DNA of 64,000 nt, taken from positions 124,001 to 188,000 of the forward strand of contig NZ_FMZZ01000012.1 in NCBI RefSeq assembly GCF_900101685.1, in the 5' to 3' direction. This document shows, in pieces, positions 10,934 to 20,871 of the stretch (within the stretch, counting starts at the first letter, position 1; each line of letters starts with the position of its first letter). The notes beneath the pieces were generated by a model, which saw only the letters and a list, made by a program, of their open reading frames with translations, was not told the origin of the DNA and ran no database searches. The position numbers were made by a program, and so were the translations under genes. This DNA comes from Actinokineospora iranica (GTDB lineage Bacteria > Actinomycetota > Actinomycetes > Mycobacteriales > Pseudonocardiaceae).

Positions 10934-11220
10934 CCCACTGAAGCCACGCACCGTCCCGATAGCACTGTTTACCGGGGACGCACGGTTTCAACCCGCGGAT
11001 ACTTGTTCAAGCGCGGTTGCGACATCGGCGAGCACCAGCAGTTCGACGACCCGGCGCGCAACCGCCTGTTCATGCACCCAGATCACCGCGCTCGTCGTGC
11101 TGGCGCGCTACATGCGGATCCCTACCGCCAACCCTACGACCGCGGGGTGGAGTTCGTCGGCGCCGCCTCCCGTCGCCGGTCGCGTGTGACATGGATCGCG
11201 CACGACCCGCGGACATGGAG

Positions 11221-11251
11221 AACCCCGGTCACGTGAACCGTGACCGGGGTT
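11221..11251 (+). terminator. Rho-independent terminator
   Basis: Perfect 13-bp stem AACCCCGGTCACG / CGTGACCGGGGTT with a five-base loop. It lies between the glycosylase gene and tRNA-Pro; the 287 bases before it contain no gene I can support. Confidence 0.8.
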
Positions 11252-11268
11252 CGTACATCGACACTCTG

Positions 11269-11342
11269 TCGGGCTGACAGGATTTGAACCTGCGACCCTC
11301 CGCTCCCAAAGCGGATGCGCTACCAAGCTGCGCCACAGCCCG
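11269..11342 (-). tRNA. tRNA-Pro (anticodon TGG)
   Basis: 74 bases without encoded CCA. Acceptor CGGGCTG pairs with CAGCCCG, discriminator A. Anticodon loop TTTGGGA gives TGG. T-loop GGTTCAAATCC is canonical. Confidence 0.97.
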
Positions 11343-11406
11343 GGGTGGTGCGCGCACAGCGTATCCCTACCGCTAAGCTTCCTCTCGCGGCGGGGGACCG
11401 TCGTAT

Positions 11407-11477
11407 GCGGGCGTAGCTCAATGGTAGAGCCCTAGTCTTCCAAACTAGCTACGCGGGTTCGATTCCCGTCGCCCGCT
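11407..11477 (+). tRNA. tRNA-Gly (anticodon TCC)
   Basis: 71 bases without encoded CCA. Acceptor GCGGGCG pairs with CGCCCGC, discriminator T. Anticodon stem CTAGT/ACTAG with loop CTTCCAA gives TCC. T-loop GGTTCGATTCC is canonical. It diverges from tRNA-Pro, 64 bases away. Confidence 0.97.
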
Positions 11478-11478
11478 C

Positions 11479-11511
11479 AGCGCGGCCGGGTTCCTGACCG
11501 GGAGCCCGGCT
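11479..11511 (+). terminator. Terminator of tRNA-Gly
   Basis: Inverted repeat GCGGCCGGG ... CCCGGCTGC followed by TTTCTG, immediately after the tRNA-Gly 3' end. Confidence 0.65.
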
Positions 11512-11627
11512 GCTTTCTGTGACCGAGTGGCCTGCGACACAGCCAGCCGAGTGATTTCGGCGCTCGGGCGTGAACATCGCGCGAAGGCGCTTGGCGTTGC
11601 TACTCGCGAGTCGGTAGTCAGTAGGGC

Positions 11628-12029
11628 ATGGCGCGAACCGGTTTTTCCGAGGCGTCCCCGGATCACCGCACCTTGGTCGGGGCGAGCATGCTCGTTGTGG
11701 ATGACGCGGGGCTGGTGTTGATGGTGCGCGACGGTGGCGGGCACCGGCTTCCGGGTGGGCCGCAGGCGGCGGGGGAGACGCTGCCGCAGGCGGCGGTGCG
11801 GGCGGTGGCGGCGCGGACCGGTGTGCGCGCCGAGGTCAGCGAGCTGATCGGGATCTACAGCGACCCGACGGAGCCGTGGAGCGCGGACCTCGCCGTGTGT
11901 TTCCGTGGGCGGCCGGTCAGCGGGCCGCTGCGGGACGGCGCGGTGTGGGTGGAGCCGGAGCGGTTGGGCGAGTTGGGCATCCCGGCGGCGTCCCGGTCGG
12001 TGATCGAGCAGGGGTTGGCCGCGGACTGA
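11628..12029 (+). CDS. Nudix-fold protein with degenerate catalytic box
   Basis: 133 residues. Order of strands and the segment LPGGPQAAGETLPQAAVRAVAARTGV match the Nudix fold, but the box G-x5-E-x7-R-E-U-x-E-E-x-G-U reads ...R-A-V-A-A-R-T-G: the metal-binding REUxEE glutamates are absent. It is therefore probably a binder or regulator rather than a pyrophosphohydrolase (inference). SD before ATG 11628 is weak; a start further in (ATG of MLVVDDAG) is possible but would remove the first strand. Confidence 0.75.
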   Translation: MARTGFSEASPDHRTLVGASMLVVDDAGLVLMVRDGGGHRLPGGPQAAGETLPQAAVRAVAARTGVRAEVSELIGIYSDPTEPWSADLAVCFRGRPVSGPLRDGAVWVEPERLGELGIPAASRSVIEQGLAAD

Positions 12030-12038
12030 CCGCGCTGG

Positions 12039-12557
12039 TCAGGTGATTCCGGGCCGCCGCGCGAACTCGATTTCCAGGACCGGCCTGCCGTCGCCGTAGT
12101 CGCGCTCGCGGATCAGGCCGGTCTCGGTGTAACCGATGCGCAGGTAGAACCGGCGCGCGCGGGTGGAGCCCGCCAGTGTCCACAGCCGCATCCGGCGGAT
12201 GTCCTCGCAGTTGTCCCACACGCCGTGCATGAGCGTCTCGGAAACGCCGGTGCCCCAACAACTCGGGTGGGTGTAGAACGCGCGCAACTCGCCGTCGCTC
12301 GGGTTGTCCGGGTGCGTGCCGAACCGGGCGAAGGCCACGATCCCGTCGCCGCGCTGGGCGACGAGCACCGAGTCGGCGCCGAGGTCGGCGAACTGGGCTG
12401 TCCACTTGGTCCGCCGCTCTTCGACGAATCTGGGCAGCCAGCGGTTCTCGAAGAGATCGCCGTACGCCAGCCGCCACGCCTCGGCGTGGACCTCGCCGAT
12501 GGCCGCGGCGTCCTCGGCTGTCGCTTCTCGGACCAGGACGGGTGCGCTCACTCTCAC
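12039..12557 (-). CDS. GNAT-family N-acetyltransferase
   Basis: 172 residues from GTG 12557 (GGAG about eight bases upstream); the ORF extends further but the extra residues do not look like GNAT. Acetyl-CoA-dependent acetylation of an unknown amine. Seen: N-terminal LVREATAEDAAAIGEVHAEAW, the strand-4/loop FYTHPSCWGTGVSETLM (pyrophosphate-binding Q/R-x-x-G-x-G/A is modified to CWGTGVS), and the C-terminal RFYLRIGYTETG. Convergent with the Nudix gene, nine bases between stops. Confidence 0.82.
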   Translation of the reverse strand: MRVSAPVLVREATAEDAAAIGEVHAEAWRLAYGDLFENRWLPRFVEERRTKWTAQFADLGADSVLVAQRGDGIVAFARFGTHPDNPSDGELRAFYTHPSCWGTGVSETLMHGVWDNCEDIRRMRLWTLAGSTRARRFYLRIGYTETGLIRERDYGDGRPVLEIEFARRPGIT

Positions 12558-12771
12558 GGAGAGCACTCCGGACGCGCGGTGGGGAACCACATGGCGACAC
12601 CTTATCTGGTGAATCATGCGCGTAAGACGGGAATTCATGCGTTACCTACGGACTCTCGGTAACACCCACATGCCTCCGGCGGGAACCGGAGGGGGACTCG
12701 ACGGCGTTGTCCCAGTGACGGATTCGGACGGAGTCCGGCGGATCGGCGCAGTGTGCACAGAGGAGGTCGCG

Positions 12772-13533
12772 ATGGACGGCGCTGTCGTGCTGGTGGTGGT
12801 CATCCTCGCCTTGGTCGCGATCCTGTTGGTGGCCGCGAGAAACCAGGCAACCGCACGGGTTCGGCGGCTCGACGACGCGAAAGCGGAGGCGCGGCGCTGG
12901 GTCGAGCGGCTGGGCGGGCAGGTGATCAACCTGACCGGCTCCGACGAGCCGTCCCGGCAGGCGCTGGCCGACGCGGCGGAGCGCTACACGGCGGCGGGTT
13001 CGCAGATGGAGCAGGCGGCCACCGTCGAACAGTGCCGCCTGGTCACCAAGACCGCGATGGAGGGCCTCTACTACGTCCGGGCCGCGCGCACGGCGATGGG
13101 GCTCGACCCGGGACCGGAGTTGCCCGCCGACCCGGAGCAGGTGCGCGCCGGGCGGGTCGAGGAGGACCGCAGGGTGACCGTCGAGGGGCGCGACTACGCG
13201 GCCTCGCCTGCGCCCGGGCGCGGAACCCCGCACTACTACCCCGGCGGTCGCGTGGCGGGCAGGCCGGTCCCCCAGGGCTGGTACAGCGAGCCGTGGTGGA
13301 AGCCCGCGCTGGTGGCGGGCGCGTGGGGCATGGGCTCGGTGCTGCTGTTCAGCGCCATGTTCGCAGGGATGCCCGGGATTCCCGACGCGCAGGCATGGGA
13401 GGCGGGCTACGACGCGGGCCAAGCCGACGCAGCGGCCGTCGACGCGGGAGGCGACCCGGGCGCGGACACCGGTGGTGACTTCGGCGGAGACTGGGGTGGT
13501 GGCGGCGACATCGGCAGCGGCTTCGACTTCTGA
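12772..13533 (+). CDS. DUF1542-like membrane protein
   Basis: 253 residues from ATG 12772, with AGGAGG seven bases upstream. An N-terminal helix (about residues 4-22), a helical cytoplasmic or external domain with ARRWVERLGGQVINL and EGLYYVRAARTAMGLDPGPELP, a second helix (PALVAGAWGMGSVLLFSAMF, about residues 185-205), then a Gly/Asp-rich tail ending GSGFDF. The layout resembles proteins annotated DUF1542 in actinobacteria. Function unknown. Its last 21 bases recur exactly 188 bp downstream. Confidence 0.75.
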   Translation: MDGAVVLVVVILALVAILLVAARNQATARVRRLDDAKAEARRWVERLGGQVINLTGSDEPSRQALADAAERYTAAGSQMEQAATVEQCRLVTKTAMEGLYYVRAARTAMGLDPGPELPADPEQVRAGRVEEDRRVTVEGRDYAASPAPGRGTPHYYPGGRVAGRPVPQGWYSEPWWKPALVAGAWGMGSVLLFSAMFAGMPGIPDAQAWEAGYDAGQADAAAVDAGGDPGADTGGDFGGDWGGGGDIGSGFDF

Positions 13534-13721
13534 GGCTGCTCGCAGTTGCTCGATGGTTCGGCTGGTCTGCTCGATGGGGTGGAGTGGTTTCTCCGGGGCC
13601 CCTGCGAAGGAAGATCGCCCGTGTGAAAGACGGGTGGGAAGCCTTCGGCATCACACGCGCAGCCAGGTTGGCGATCTTGGGGTTGGTGTCCCTGCCGCAT
13701 GGCAGCGGCTTCGACTTCTGA
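13513..13721 (+). repeat. 21-bp direct repeat flanking a ~167-bp insert
   Basis: GGCAGCGGCTTCGACTTCTG(A) occurs at 13513-13533 (the last codons of the membrane-protein gene) and again at 13701-13721, where CGACTTCTGACCCAACC is then duplicated once more. The intervening DNA has no gene. This looks like a small insertion or slippage duplication at the gene end. Confidence 0.85.
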
Positions 13722-13759
13722 CCCAACCGACTTCTGACCCAACCAGCGACAATCGGCTA

Positions 13760-13901
13760 TTTCGCCGCCCCGCAGCCCCGAAAACAAGCCCCACCCGCCC
13801 TGGGGGCCGAGCCCTGTTCCATCCTATCGCCGCAGGTCAGCGGGGCAAAGGGGTAGTGCCGCGCCTGTGGACAACTCGCCGGGCGAGCATGGCGACACGC
13901 C
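13760..13901 (-). repeat. Dispersed 140-bp element, copy 2 (inverted)
   Basis: Reverse-oriented partner of 7628-7768. On the minus strand it reads TTGTCCACA (13874-13866, an actinobacterial DnaA-box nonamer), then CTGACCTGCGGCGATAGGAT (-10-like) and CTCGGCCCCCAGGGCGGGTG. TTGCCC stands 16 bases before TAGGAT, so the element may carry a working promoter. No gene occupies 13534-14046. Confidence 0.75.
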
Positions 13902-13941
13902 GGATCGCAGGCCGCTATCCACACGAAAGTGGCCGCGAAGA

Positions 13942-13979
13942 CGCTGAACGCCCCGAAGCGGGCTTCGGGGCGTTCAGCG
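13942..13979. terminator. Long perfect hairpin, probable terminator
   Basis: 17-bp perfect stem CGCTGAACGCCCCGAAG / CTTCGGGGCGTTCAGCG with a four-base loop, 67 bases beyond the stop of the SCO5389-family gene. There is no clear T-run, so it may act as an RNA 3' stabiliser. Confidence 0.65.
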
Positions 13980-14046
13980 GGTGAAGAGGGCAGGGAGGCG
14001 GAGCGGGAGGTCGCTTCCCGCGGGGAGTGCCGCGCTCCCTGCCGGG

Positions 14047-14433
14047 TCAGCAGTCGCGCAGTTCTGGGGACTGGTTGAGCAGTTGGCCCCGGGGCGAGAT
14101 GAACGCGCGGTAGCGGTCGCTGTCGACGGCGGAGGGGGTGAAGGCCGCGACGCGGTGGCAGTTCTGGAAGGCGAGTTTCACGCCGAAGTGGCGTTCGAGG
14201 CCACCGCGGATGGCGTCGGAGGCCAGGGCGCGCAGCAGCTGGCCGCGTTCGGCCTCGCTCGGTGGGGGGACTTCGTTGTCGGCGAAGCCGGAGGAGTCGA
14301 CCGAGGTGGCGACCTCCGAGATCACCTGCCAGGCGTAGGGCAGGGACTGCCGGACGCAGTCGACGAACTCCGCGTCGTCGACCGGGCCGCGTTCCGCGCG
14401 CGCCAACAGGTCCGCGGGCACATCAAGAGACAT
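14047..14433 (-). CDS. SCO5389 family protein
   Basis: 128 residues. MSLDVPADLLARAERGPVDD, FVDCVRQSLPYAWQVIS, and LLRALASDAIRGGLERHFGV with FQNCHRVAAF match the conserved actinobacterial SCO5389 family. Cytosolic; two conserved cysteine-containing motifs. Function is not known to me. AGGTGC precedes the ATG. Divergent from the LLM oxidoreductase. Confidence 0.88.
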   Translation of the reverse strand: MSLDVPADLLARAERGPVDDAEFVDCVRQSLPYAWQVISEVATSVDSSGFADNEVPPPSEAERGQLLRALASDAIRGGLERHFGVKLAFQNCHRVAAFTPSAVDSDRYRAFISPRGQLLNQSPELRDC

Positions 14434-14581
14434 CGCACCTCCAGGTAGATCTGTCTGTTATTGACTACCGTTTTCTTGAACGCCGAACAAGATCTTAGGG
14501 CGCACTCCACCGGTTCGGCCCAGAGGTGATCACCCGGACGCCTCTTGTCCTGACCGGCCGCAGCCAGTAGTAGCCCGAGGA

Positions 14582-15598
14582 ATGCGCCTCGGAGTCTTCG
14601 TCCTCGCCCCCCGCTTCCCCGGCCAGACCGACCACGCCGCCCTGGACCGCGCCTTGGGCGTGGTCGTCGCGGCCGACCGCGCCGGGTTGGCCGACGCGTG
14701 GGTCGCCGAGCACCACTTCATGCCCTACGGGGTGTGCCCGGACGCCCTGACCTTCGCCGCGCACGCGCTCGGCCGCACCGGACGGATCGCGCTGGGCACC
14801 GCTGTCAGCGTCCTGTCCACCACCCACCCGGTCGCCCTCGCCGAGCGGACCCTGCTGCTCGACGCGCTCACCGGCGGGCGCTTCCGGCTCGGCGTGGGGC
14901 GCGGCGGTCCCTGGGTCGATCTGGAGGTCTTCGGTTCTTCCCTGGACCGTCTTGAACACGCCTTCCCCGACACACTCGATTTGCTCTTGCGCGCGCTTAC
15001 CGGCCCCACGGTCTCCGGCGACCGCTGGTTCCCCTTCCGCGAGGTCCCCGTCGTCCCCGCCCCGCGCACACGCCCGCCCGTCCTGGTCGCCTGCACCTCG
15101 GACAGGGGCGTCGAGGCCGCGGCGGAACGCGGGCTGCCCATGCTCCTGGGGATGCACATAGGCGACGACGACAAGCGGGCTCTTGTCGAGCGCTACCGGC
15201 GGGCGGGCGGCCCTGTCGACGCCGAGCACGTGTCCACTGTCGTCGTCCACATAGCGCGGAGCCGCGAAGAGGCCGTCCGAGAGGTCATGGCCACCGCGCC
15301 GGGCTGGCTCAGGGCGGGCCTGGCCGCGCACATCCCGGTGGACGACCGCCCCGGCCCGACCCGCGATCCGGTCGCCTACGCCCGCCTCTTGTGCGACCTG
15401 CACCCGGTGGGCGACCCCGACTACTGCGCGCGGCGGCTGCGCGAGAGCGCCGAGCGCAGCGGGATAGCGCACCTCATCGCGATGGTCGAGGCGACCGGCT
15501 CGGCGGAGGCCGCCGTGCGGGCGGTGGAATGGCTCGGCGGGCAGGTGGTACCCACCCTGAGCACCCCACTCGGTCCCGAGCACGGCTCGCTCGCCTAG
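14582..15598 (+). CDS. LLM-class flavin-dependent oxidoreductase
   Basis: 338-residue luciferase-like TIM barrel: [62 protein letters not shown] are the diagnostic strands and flavin-binding loops. Uses FMN or F420; which cannot be told. Substrate unknown. The next gene, tig, begins 73 bases downstream on the same strand with its own ribosome binding site. Confidence 0.88.
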   Translation: MRLGVFVLAPRFPGQTDHAALDRALGVVVAADRAGLADAWVAEHHFMPYGVCPDALTFAAHALGRTGRIALGTAVSVLSTTHPVALAERTLLLDALTGGRFRLGVGRGGPWVDLEVFGSSLDRLEHAFPDTLDLLLRALTGPTVSGDRWFPFREVPVVPAPRTRPPVLVACTSDRGVEAAAERGLPMLLGMHIGDDDKRALVERYRRAGGPVDAEHVSTVVVHIARSREEAVREVMATAPGWLRAGLAAHIPVDDRPGPTRDPVAYARLLCDLHPVGDPDYCARRLRESAERSGIAHLIAMVEATGSAEAAVRAVEWLGGQVVPTLSTPLGPEHGSLA

Positions 15599-15671
15599 AC
15601 TCGGGGGTCGTTCCCGACCGCCGTCTCGCGCGGTCGGGCGTCGCCACTGTCAGTCGCACGAGGAGATCACG

Positions 15672-17045
15672 TTGAAGAGCACCGTCGAGCACCTGAGCCC
15701 GACGCGGGTACGGATCAACGTCGAGGTGCCGTTCGACGAGCTCAAGCCGAACTTCGACCGCGCATACCGCAAGCTCGCGAGCCAGGTCCGCATCCCCGGC
15801 TTCCGTCCGGGCAAGGCCCCCGCCCGGGTCATCGAGTCCCGCATCGGCCGCGCGCCGATCCTGGACGAGGTCGTCAACGAGGCGATCCCGGCCAAGTACA
15901 TGGAGGCCGTCACCGCGGGCGAGGTCAAGACCCTCGGCCAGCCCGACATCGAGGTGACCAAGCTGGAGGACGGCGACCACCTCGCGTTCACCGCCGAGGT
16001 CGAGGTCCGCCCCGAGATCACCGTCCCGGCCTACGGCGAGTTCGCCGTCACCGTGGACGACCTGGAGCTGACCGACGCCGAGGTGGACGAGCAGCTTGAC
16101 GAGCTGCGCGCCCGCTTCGGCACCCTCACCGGCGCCGACCGCCCGGTCGAGAACGGCGACTTCGTCTCCATCGACCTCGCGGCCACCGTCGACGGCCAGG
16201 ACGTCGAGGAGGCCAAGACCAGCGGCCTGTCCTACGAGGTCGGCTCCGGCGAGCTCATCGAGGGCATCGACGACGCGCTCATCGGCACGTCCGCCGGTGA
16301 GACCAAGACCTTCACCACCACCCTGGTCGCGGGCGATTTCGCGGGCAAGGAAGCCGAGGTCGCGGTCACCGTGCAGTCGGTGAAGGTCCGCGAGCTGCCC
16401 GAGCCGGACGACGAGTTCGCCCAGCTCGCCAGCGAGTTCGACACCATCGACGAGCTGCGCGCCGACCTGCGCGAGCGGCTGACCCGGGTCAAGCGGATGC
16501 AGCAGGGCGTGCAGGCCCGCGACAAGGTGCTCGACGCGCTGCTGGAGACCGTCGAGGTCCCGCTGCCGGAGAAGGTCGTCGAGGCCGAGATCGAGTCCCG
16601 CCAGCACGACGCGGTGCACTCCTTCGACCACGACCAGGACAAGCTCAACGAGTTCCTGGCCAGCCAGGACCAGACCCGCGAGGACTTCGACGCCGAGGTC
16701 CGCGCCGACGCGGAGAAGTCGGTGAAGACCCAGCTCATCCTCGACTCGATCGCCGAGGCCGAGCAGGTTTCGGTCAACGACAGCGAGCTGACCGAGCGCA
16801 TCATCTACCAGGCGCAGCGCTTCGGCGTGAGCCCGGACGAGTACGTCCAGCGCGCGCAGCAGTCCGGCCAGCTCGGCGCCATCTTCGCCGACGTGCGCCG
16901 GGGCAAGGCGCTGGCGTCGGTCGTGCGCCAGGCCGAGGTCACCGACGCCTCCGGCAACAAGGTCGACCTGGCGGAGCTGTTCGGCAAGCCCGCAGAGGAG
17001 CCTGAGGAGTCCGCGGTCCCGGCCGAGGAGCCCGCGGCCCCCTGA
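15672..17045 (+). CDS. tig: Trigger factor
   Basis: 457 residues. Ribosome-bound chaperone and peptidyl-prolyl isomerase. N-terminal ribosome-binding domain with the signature GFRPGKAP (about residues 41-48), FKBP domain (about 150-240), helical C-terminal substrate cradle, and an acidic Glu/Pro/Ala tail typical of actinobacteria. TTG start with AGGAGATCAC directly upstream. Heads the tig-clpP1-clpP2-clpX neighbourhood linking folding to degradation, though a terminator and a separate promoter region separate it from clpP1. Confidence 0.96.
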   Translation: MKSTVEHLSPTRVRINVEVPFDELKPNFDRAYRKLASQVRIPGFRPGKAPARVIESRIGRAPILDEVVNEAIPAKYMEAVTAGEVKTLGQPDIEVTKLEDGDHLAFTAEVEVRPEITVPAYGEFAVTVDDLELTDAEVDEQLDELRARFGTLTGADRPVENGDFVSIDLAATVDGQDVEEAKTSGLSYEVGSGELIEGIDDALIGTSAGETKTFTTTLVAGDFAGKEAEVAVTVQSVKVRELPEPDDEFAQLASEFDTIDELRADLRERLTRVKRMQQGVQARDKVLDALLETVEVPLPEKVVEAEIESRQHDAVHSFDHDQDKLNEFLASQDQTREDFDAEVRADAEKSVKTQLILDSIAEAEQVSVNDSELTERIIYQAQRFGVSPDEYVQRAQQSGQLGAIFADVRRGKALASVVRQAEVTDASGNKVDLAELFGKPAEEPEESAVPAEEPAAP

Positions 17046-17061
17046 GGCGAGAAGTCTTTGA

Positions 17062-17072
17062 CGCTCTGAGCG
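17062..17072. promoter_or_regulatory. Possible ClgR operator upstream of clpP1
   Basis: CGCTCTGAGCG is a perfect palindrome followed by AAAG. It resembles the ClgR site described for corynebacteria and mycobacteria (CGCY-N-A-N-R-GCG), with one core mismatch. TAGTGT at 17114-17119 could be the -10, putting the site near -59, suitable for an activator. Confidence 0.45.
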
Positions 17073-17077
17073 AAAGT

Positions 17078-17105
17078 GGGCGGTGTCGGGAAGTCGACGC
17101 CGCCC
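17078..17105 (+). terminator. Terminator after tig
   Basis: GGGCGGTGTCG / CGACGCCGCCC stem (one G-T pair) with a six-base loop, 33 bases past the tig stop. Confidence 0.6.
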
Positions 17106-17175
17106 GCCTTCGTTAGTGTCGGTCGTGAGATCAGCAGTAGTTCTGGATAGAGACTTTGGGAGAAGGCAGGCAGAC

Positions 17176-17784
17176 GTGACGCAGCACCTCTCGCCCCTGA
17201 TGCGGTCCGCCACCGCGGGGCTCAACCTGAACGACTCGGTGTACGAGCGGCTGCTCCGTGAGCGCATCGTCTTCCTCGGCTCCGAGGTCGACGACGACAT
17301 CGCCAACCGGATCACCGCGCAGCTTCTGCTGCTTGCCGCGGAAGACCCCGAGCGGGACATCACCTTCTACATCAACTCGCCGGGCGGCTCGGTGACCGCG
17401 GGCATGGCGATCTACGACACCATGCAGCTCATCGACCCCGACGTCGCCACCTGGGGCATGGGCCTGGCCGCATCGATGGGCCAGTTCCTGCTCTCGTCGG
17501 GCACTCCCGGCAAGCGCTACGTCCTGCCGCACACCCGCGTGATGATGCACCAGCCCTCCGCTGGCGTCGGCGGCACAGCGTCCGACATCGCCATCCGCGC
17601 GCAGGTCTACGCCAAGTGGAAGCACGAGATGGCCGTCATCACCGCCCAGCAGACCGGCCAGACGGTGGAGAAGGTCACCAGCGACGCGGACCGTGACCGC
17701 TGGTTCACCGCCGAGGAAGCCAAGGAGTACGGCTTCGTCGACCACGTGGTGAGCCGGGTCAACCAGGCGCCCAACACGAACTGA
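17176..17784 (+). CDS. clpP1: ATP-dependent Clp protease proteolytic subunit 1
   Basis: 202 residues from GTG 17176; the ORF extends upstream but [11 protein letters not shown] is the usual start. Serine peptidase of the ClpP1P2 tetradecamer. Catalytic S100 (GLAASMGQ), H125 (VMMHQPS) and D170 (TSDADRD); hinge-region residues conserved. Works with ClpX or ClpC1 on ssrA-tagged and regulatory substrates; in actinobacteria ClpP1 and ClpP2 are both needed for activity. 32 bases separate it from clpP2, so one transcript is likely. Confidence 0.96.
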   Translation: MTQHLSPLMRSATAGLNLNDSVYERLLRERIVFLGSEVDDDIANRITAQLLLLAAEDPERDITFYINSPGGSVTAGMAIYDTMQLIDPDVATWGMGLAASMGQFLLSSGTPGKRYVLPHTRVMMHQPSAGVGGTASDIAIRAQVYAKWKHEMAVITAQQTGQTVEKVTSDADRDRWFTAEEAKEYGFVDHVVSRVNQAPNTN

Positions 17785-17816
17785 CCGGCCACGGACGCCA
17801 GAAACAGGAGTTTCCC

Positions 17817-18446
17817 GTGAGTGAACTTCACCTCCCGCAGTCCCGGTACGTGCTGCCGTCCTTCGTGGAGCGCACGAGCTACGGGGTCAAGGAGTCCAAC
17901 CCGTACAACAAGCTGTTCGAAGAGCGCGTGATCTTCGTCGGCGTGCAGATCGATGACGCGTCCGCCAACGACGTGATGGCGCAGCTGATCTACCTGGAGT
18001 CCACCGACCCCGACCGCGACATCACGATGTACATCAACTCGCCGGGTGGCTCGTTCACCTCGCTGATGGCCATCTACGACACCATGCAGTACGTCCGGCC
18101 CGACATCCAGACGTTCTGCCTCGGCCAGGCCGCCTCCGCCGCGGCCGTGCTGCTGGCCGCGGGCACGCCGGGCAAGCGCTTCGCGCTGCCCAACGTGCGG
18201 GTGCTCATCCACCAGCCCTCCACCGAGGGCGTCTACGGCCAGGTCTCCGACCTGGAGATCCAGGCCAACGAGATCCAGCGCGTGCGCCGCCTGCTGGAGA
18301 CCACCCTGGCCCGGCACACCGGCAAGGACGAGGAGCAGGTGCGCGCCGACATCGAGCGCGACAAGATCCTCACCGCCCAGGAGGCCCAGGAATACGGCAT
18401 CATCGATGAGGTGCTGCCGTACCGGAAGCTTTCCGCCAAGGGCTGA
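17817..18446 (+). CDS. clpP2: ATP-dependent Clp protease proteolytic subunit 2
   Basis: 209 residues, GTG start with CAGGAG upstream. Second ClpP isoform. Triad: serine in LGQAASAAA, histidine in LIHQPSTEG, aspartate in ADIERDKI. The N-terminal propeptide-like region is longer than in ClpP1. Together with ClpP1 it forms the active mixed-ring particle; ClpP2 is the face that docks AAA+ partners in mycobacteria. Confidence 0.96.
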   Translation: MSELHLPQSRYVLPSFVERTSYGVKESNPYNKLFEERVIFVGVQIDDASANDVMAQLIYLESTDPDRDITMYINSPGGSFTSLMAIYDTMQYVRPDIQTFCLGQAASAAAVLLAAGTPGKRFALPNVRVLIHQPSTEGVYGQVSDLEIQANEIQRVRRLLETTLARHTGKDEEQVRADIERDKILTAQEAQEYGIIDEVLPYRKLSAKG

Positions 18447-18734
18447 CGAGCAGTCCTGGCGCCCGGCGCGGGCGCGGAGGGCGCGAGAACGACCCGCACG
18501 CGCGGCCGAAACGGCCTACCGTGTGCACTAGGTCTTTTCGACCCGATTCGGCCGCGTCGGGCATCCGGTTCTCCCGCGGAGCGGGGGTTGGCGGGTACCG
18601 TCGAAGGCAACGGCCGCACTCGGGCCGGAAACGACACACCGGAGGACGTGTCGCGACCGGGCTTCGGGAGCGGTCGGACACACAGCCAGGCGCACTTTCC
18701 CCGAGTGCGCCGGAGGGGACAGAGGTCAGCGGTC

Positions 18735-20036
<1,302 letters not shown>

Positions 20037-20044
20037 GTACCGCG

Positions 20045-20659
20045 ATGACGGCGCCGGAGCCCTGGCCGCACGTGCTGCTCCTGCACGGCCTGACCGGCGC
20101 CGGTCGCGGCCACTGGCAGTCCTGGCTGGCCCACGAGCTGGCTCAGGCGGGCGCCGAGGTCGACGTCCCCGTGTTCAGCGACCCGGACGCCCCGTCCCTG
20201 GACACCTGGCTGGCTGAGCTGGCCCACCACTTGGCGGCCAACCCCAGGGCGGCGCGCCGCGTGGTCGTGGCGCATTCGCTGGGCGCTGCCCTCTGGCTGC
20301 ACCACGCCACCCGCACCCCGGCTGACGACCACTCGCTACGGGTCGACGCGGTGCTGCTCGTCGCCCCGCCCGGCGCGGCCTGGCGGCACCCCGACGTCCA
20401 CGGCTTCACCCCGGTGCCGCTGGACCCGGCGGGCATCCGCCGAGCCGCGGGCTGGACCCAACTGGTGACCGGCGAAGACGACCCGGCCCTGCCGGTGGAC
20501 GAGGCGGTGACCATGGCCGCCACCCTCAAGGTCGACCTGGACGTCATCCGTTCGGGTGGAACTCTGGACCCCCGCACCGGGTACGGACCCTGGCCCAGCC
20601 TGCTGGACTGGGTGCGGGACCGCCACACCCGCCTGGCGGCCCGGGAGCCGGTCGGCTAG
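20045..20659 (+). CDS. RBBP9/YdeN-type alpha/beta hydrolase
   Basis: 204 residues. [23 protein letters not shown] and [13 protein letters not shown] (serine nucleophile in A-H-S-L-G) identify the RBBP9/YdeN serine hydrolase family; the region [19 protein letters not shown] is also typical. The acid and histidine lie in the C-terminal third. Probably an esterase; substrate unknown. It begins nine bases after clpX, perhaps transcribed with it. Its stop overlaps that of a short minus-strand ORF. Confidence 0.85.
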   Translation: MTAPEPWPHVLLLHGLTGAGRGHWQSWLAHELAQAGAEVDVPVFSDPDAPSLDTWLAELAHHLAANPRAARRVVVAHSLGAALWLHHATRTPADDHSLRVDAVLLVAPPGAAWRHPDVHGFTPVPLDPAGIRRAAGWTQLVTGEDDPALPVDEAVTMAATLKVDLDVIRSGGTLDPRTGYGPWPSLLDWVRDRHTRLAAREPVG

Positions 20660-20829
20660 CAGACGGTGAGCAGGTCGACGTGGCCGAGCTTCTGGCCCTG
20701 GGTGTGGCGATCGCCGATCGCGTCGACCACCGCGGAGTCCCGTCCCAGGAACCGCTCACCGGCGGCGGCGATCTCCGGGGCCGCCTTCTCGAAGGCGCAG
20801 ATGGTGAGCCTGGAAACCCTGATCGCCAC
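20656..20829 (-). CDS. Small ORF with strong coding bias (57 aa)
   Basis: Not recognised. From GTG 20829 (or the adjacent GTG 20832) it encodes about 57 residues including LTICAFEKAAPEIAAAGERF and [13 protein letters not shown]. More than 90% of third positions are G or C, like the real genes nearby, and GGCGAGGG lies eight bases before the first GTG. It sits 40 bases downstream of the secreted esterase on the same strand, so may be co-transcribed. It could also be the remnant of a longer gene; a stop closes the frame just upstream. Confidence 0.5.
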   Translation of the reverse strand: MAIRVSRLTICAFEKAAPEIAAAGERFLGRDSAVVDAIGDRHTQGQKLGHVDLLTVC

Positions 20830-20871
20830 CACGGCCGAAGCCCTCGCCGCACTCCGCGCGCGGGCCTGGGG

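Noticed and set aside
11003-11236. Plus ORF of 77 codons between the glycosylase and tRNA-Pro
   Set aside because: No SD, runs into the terminator, no recognisable content.
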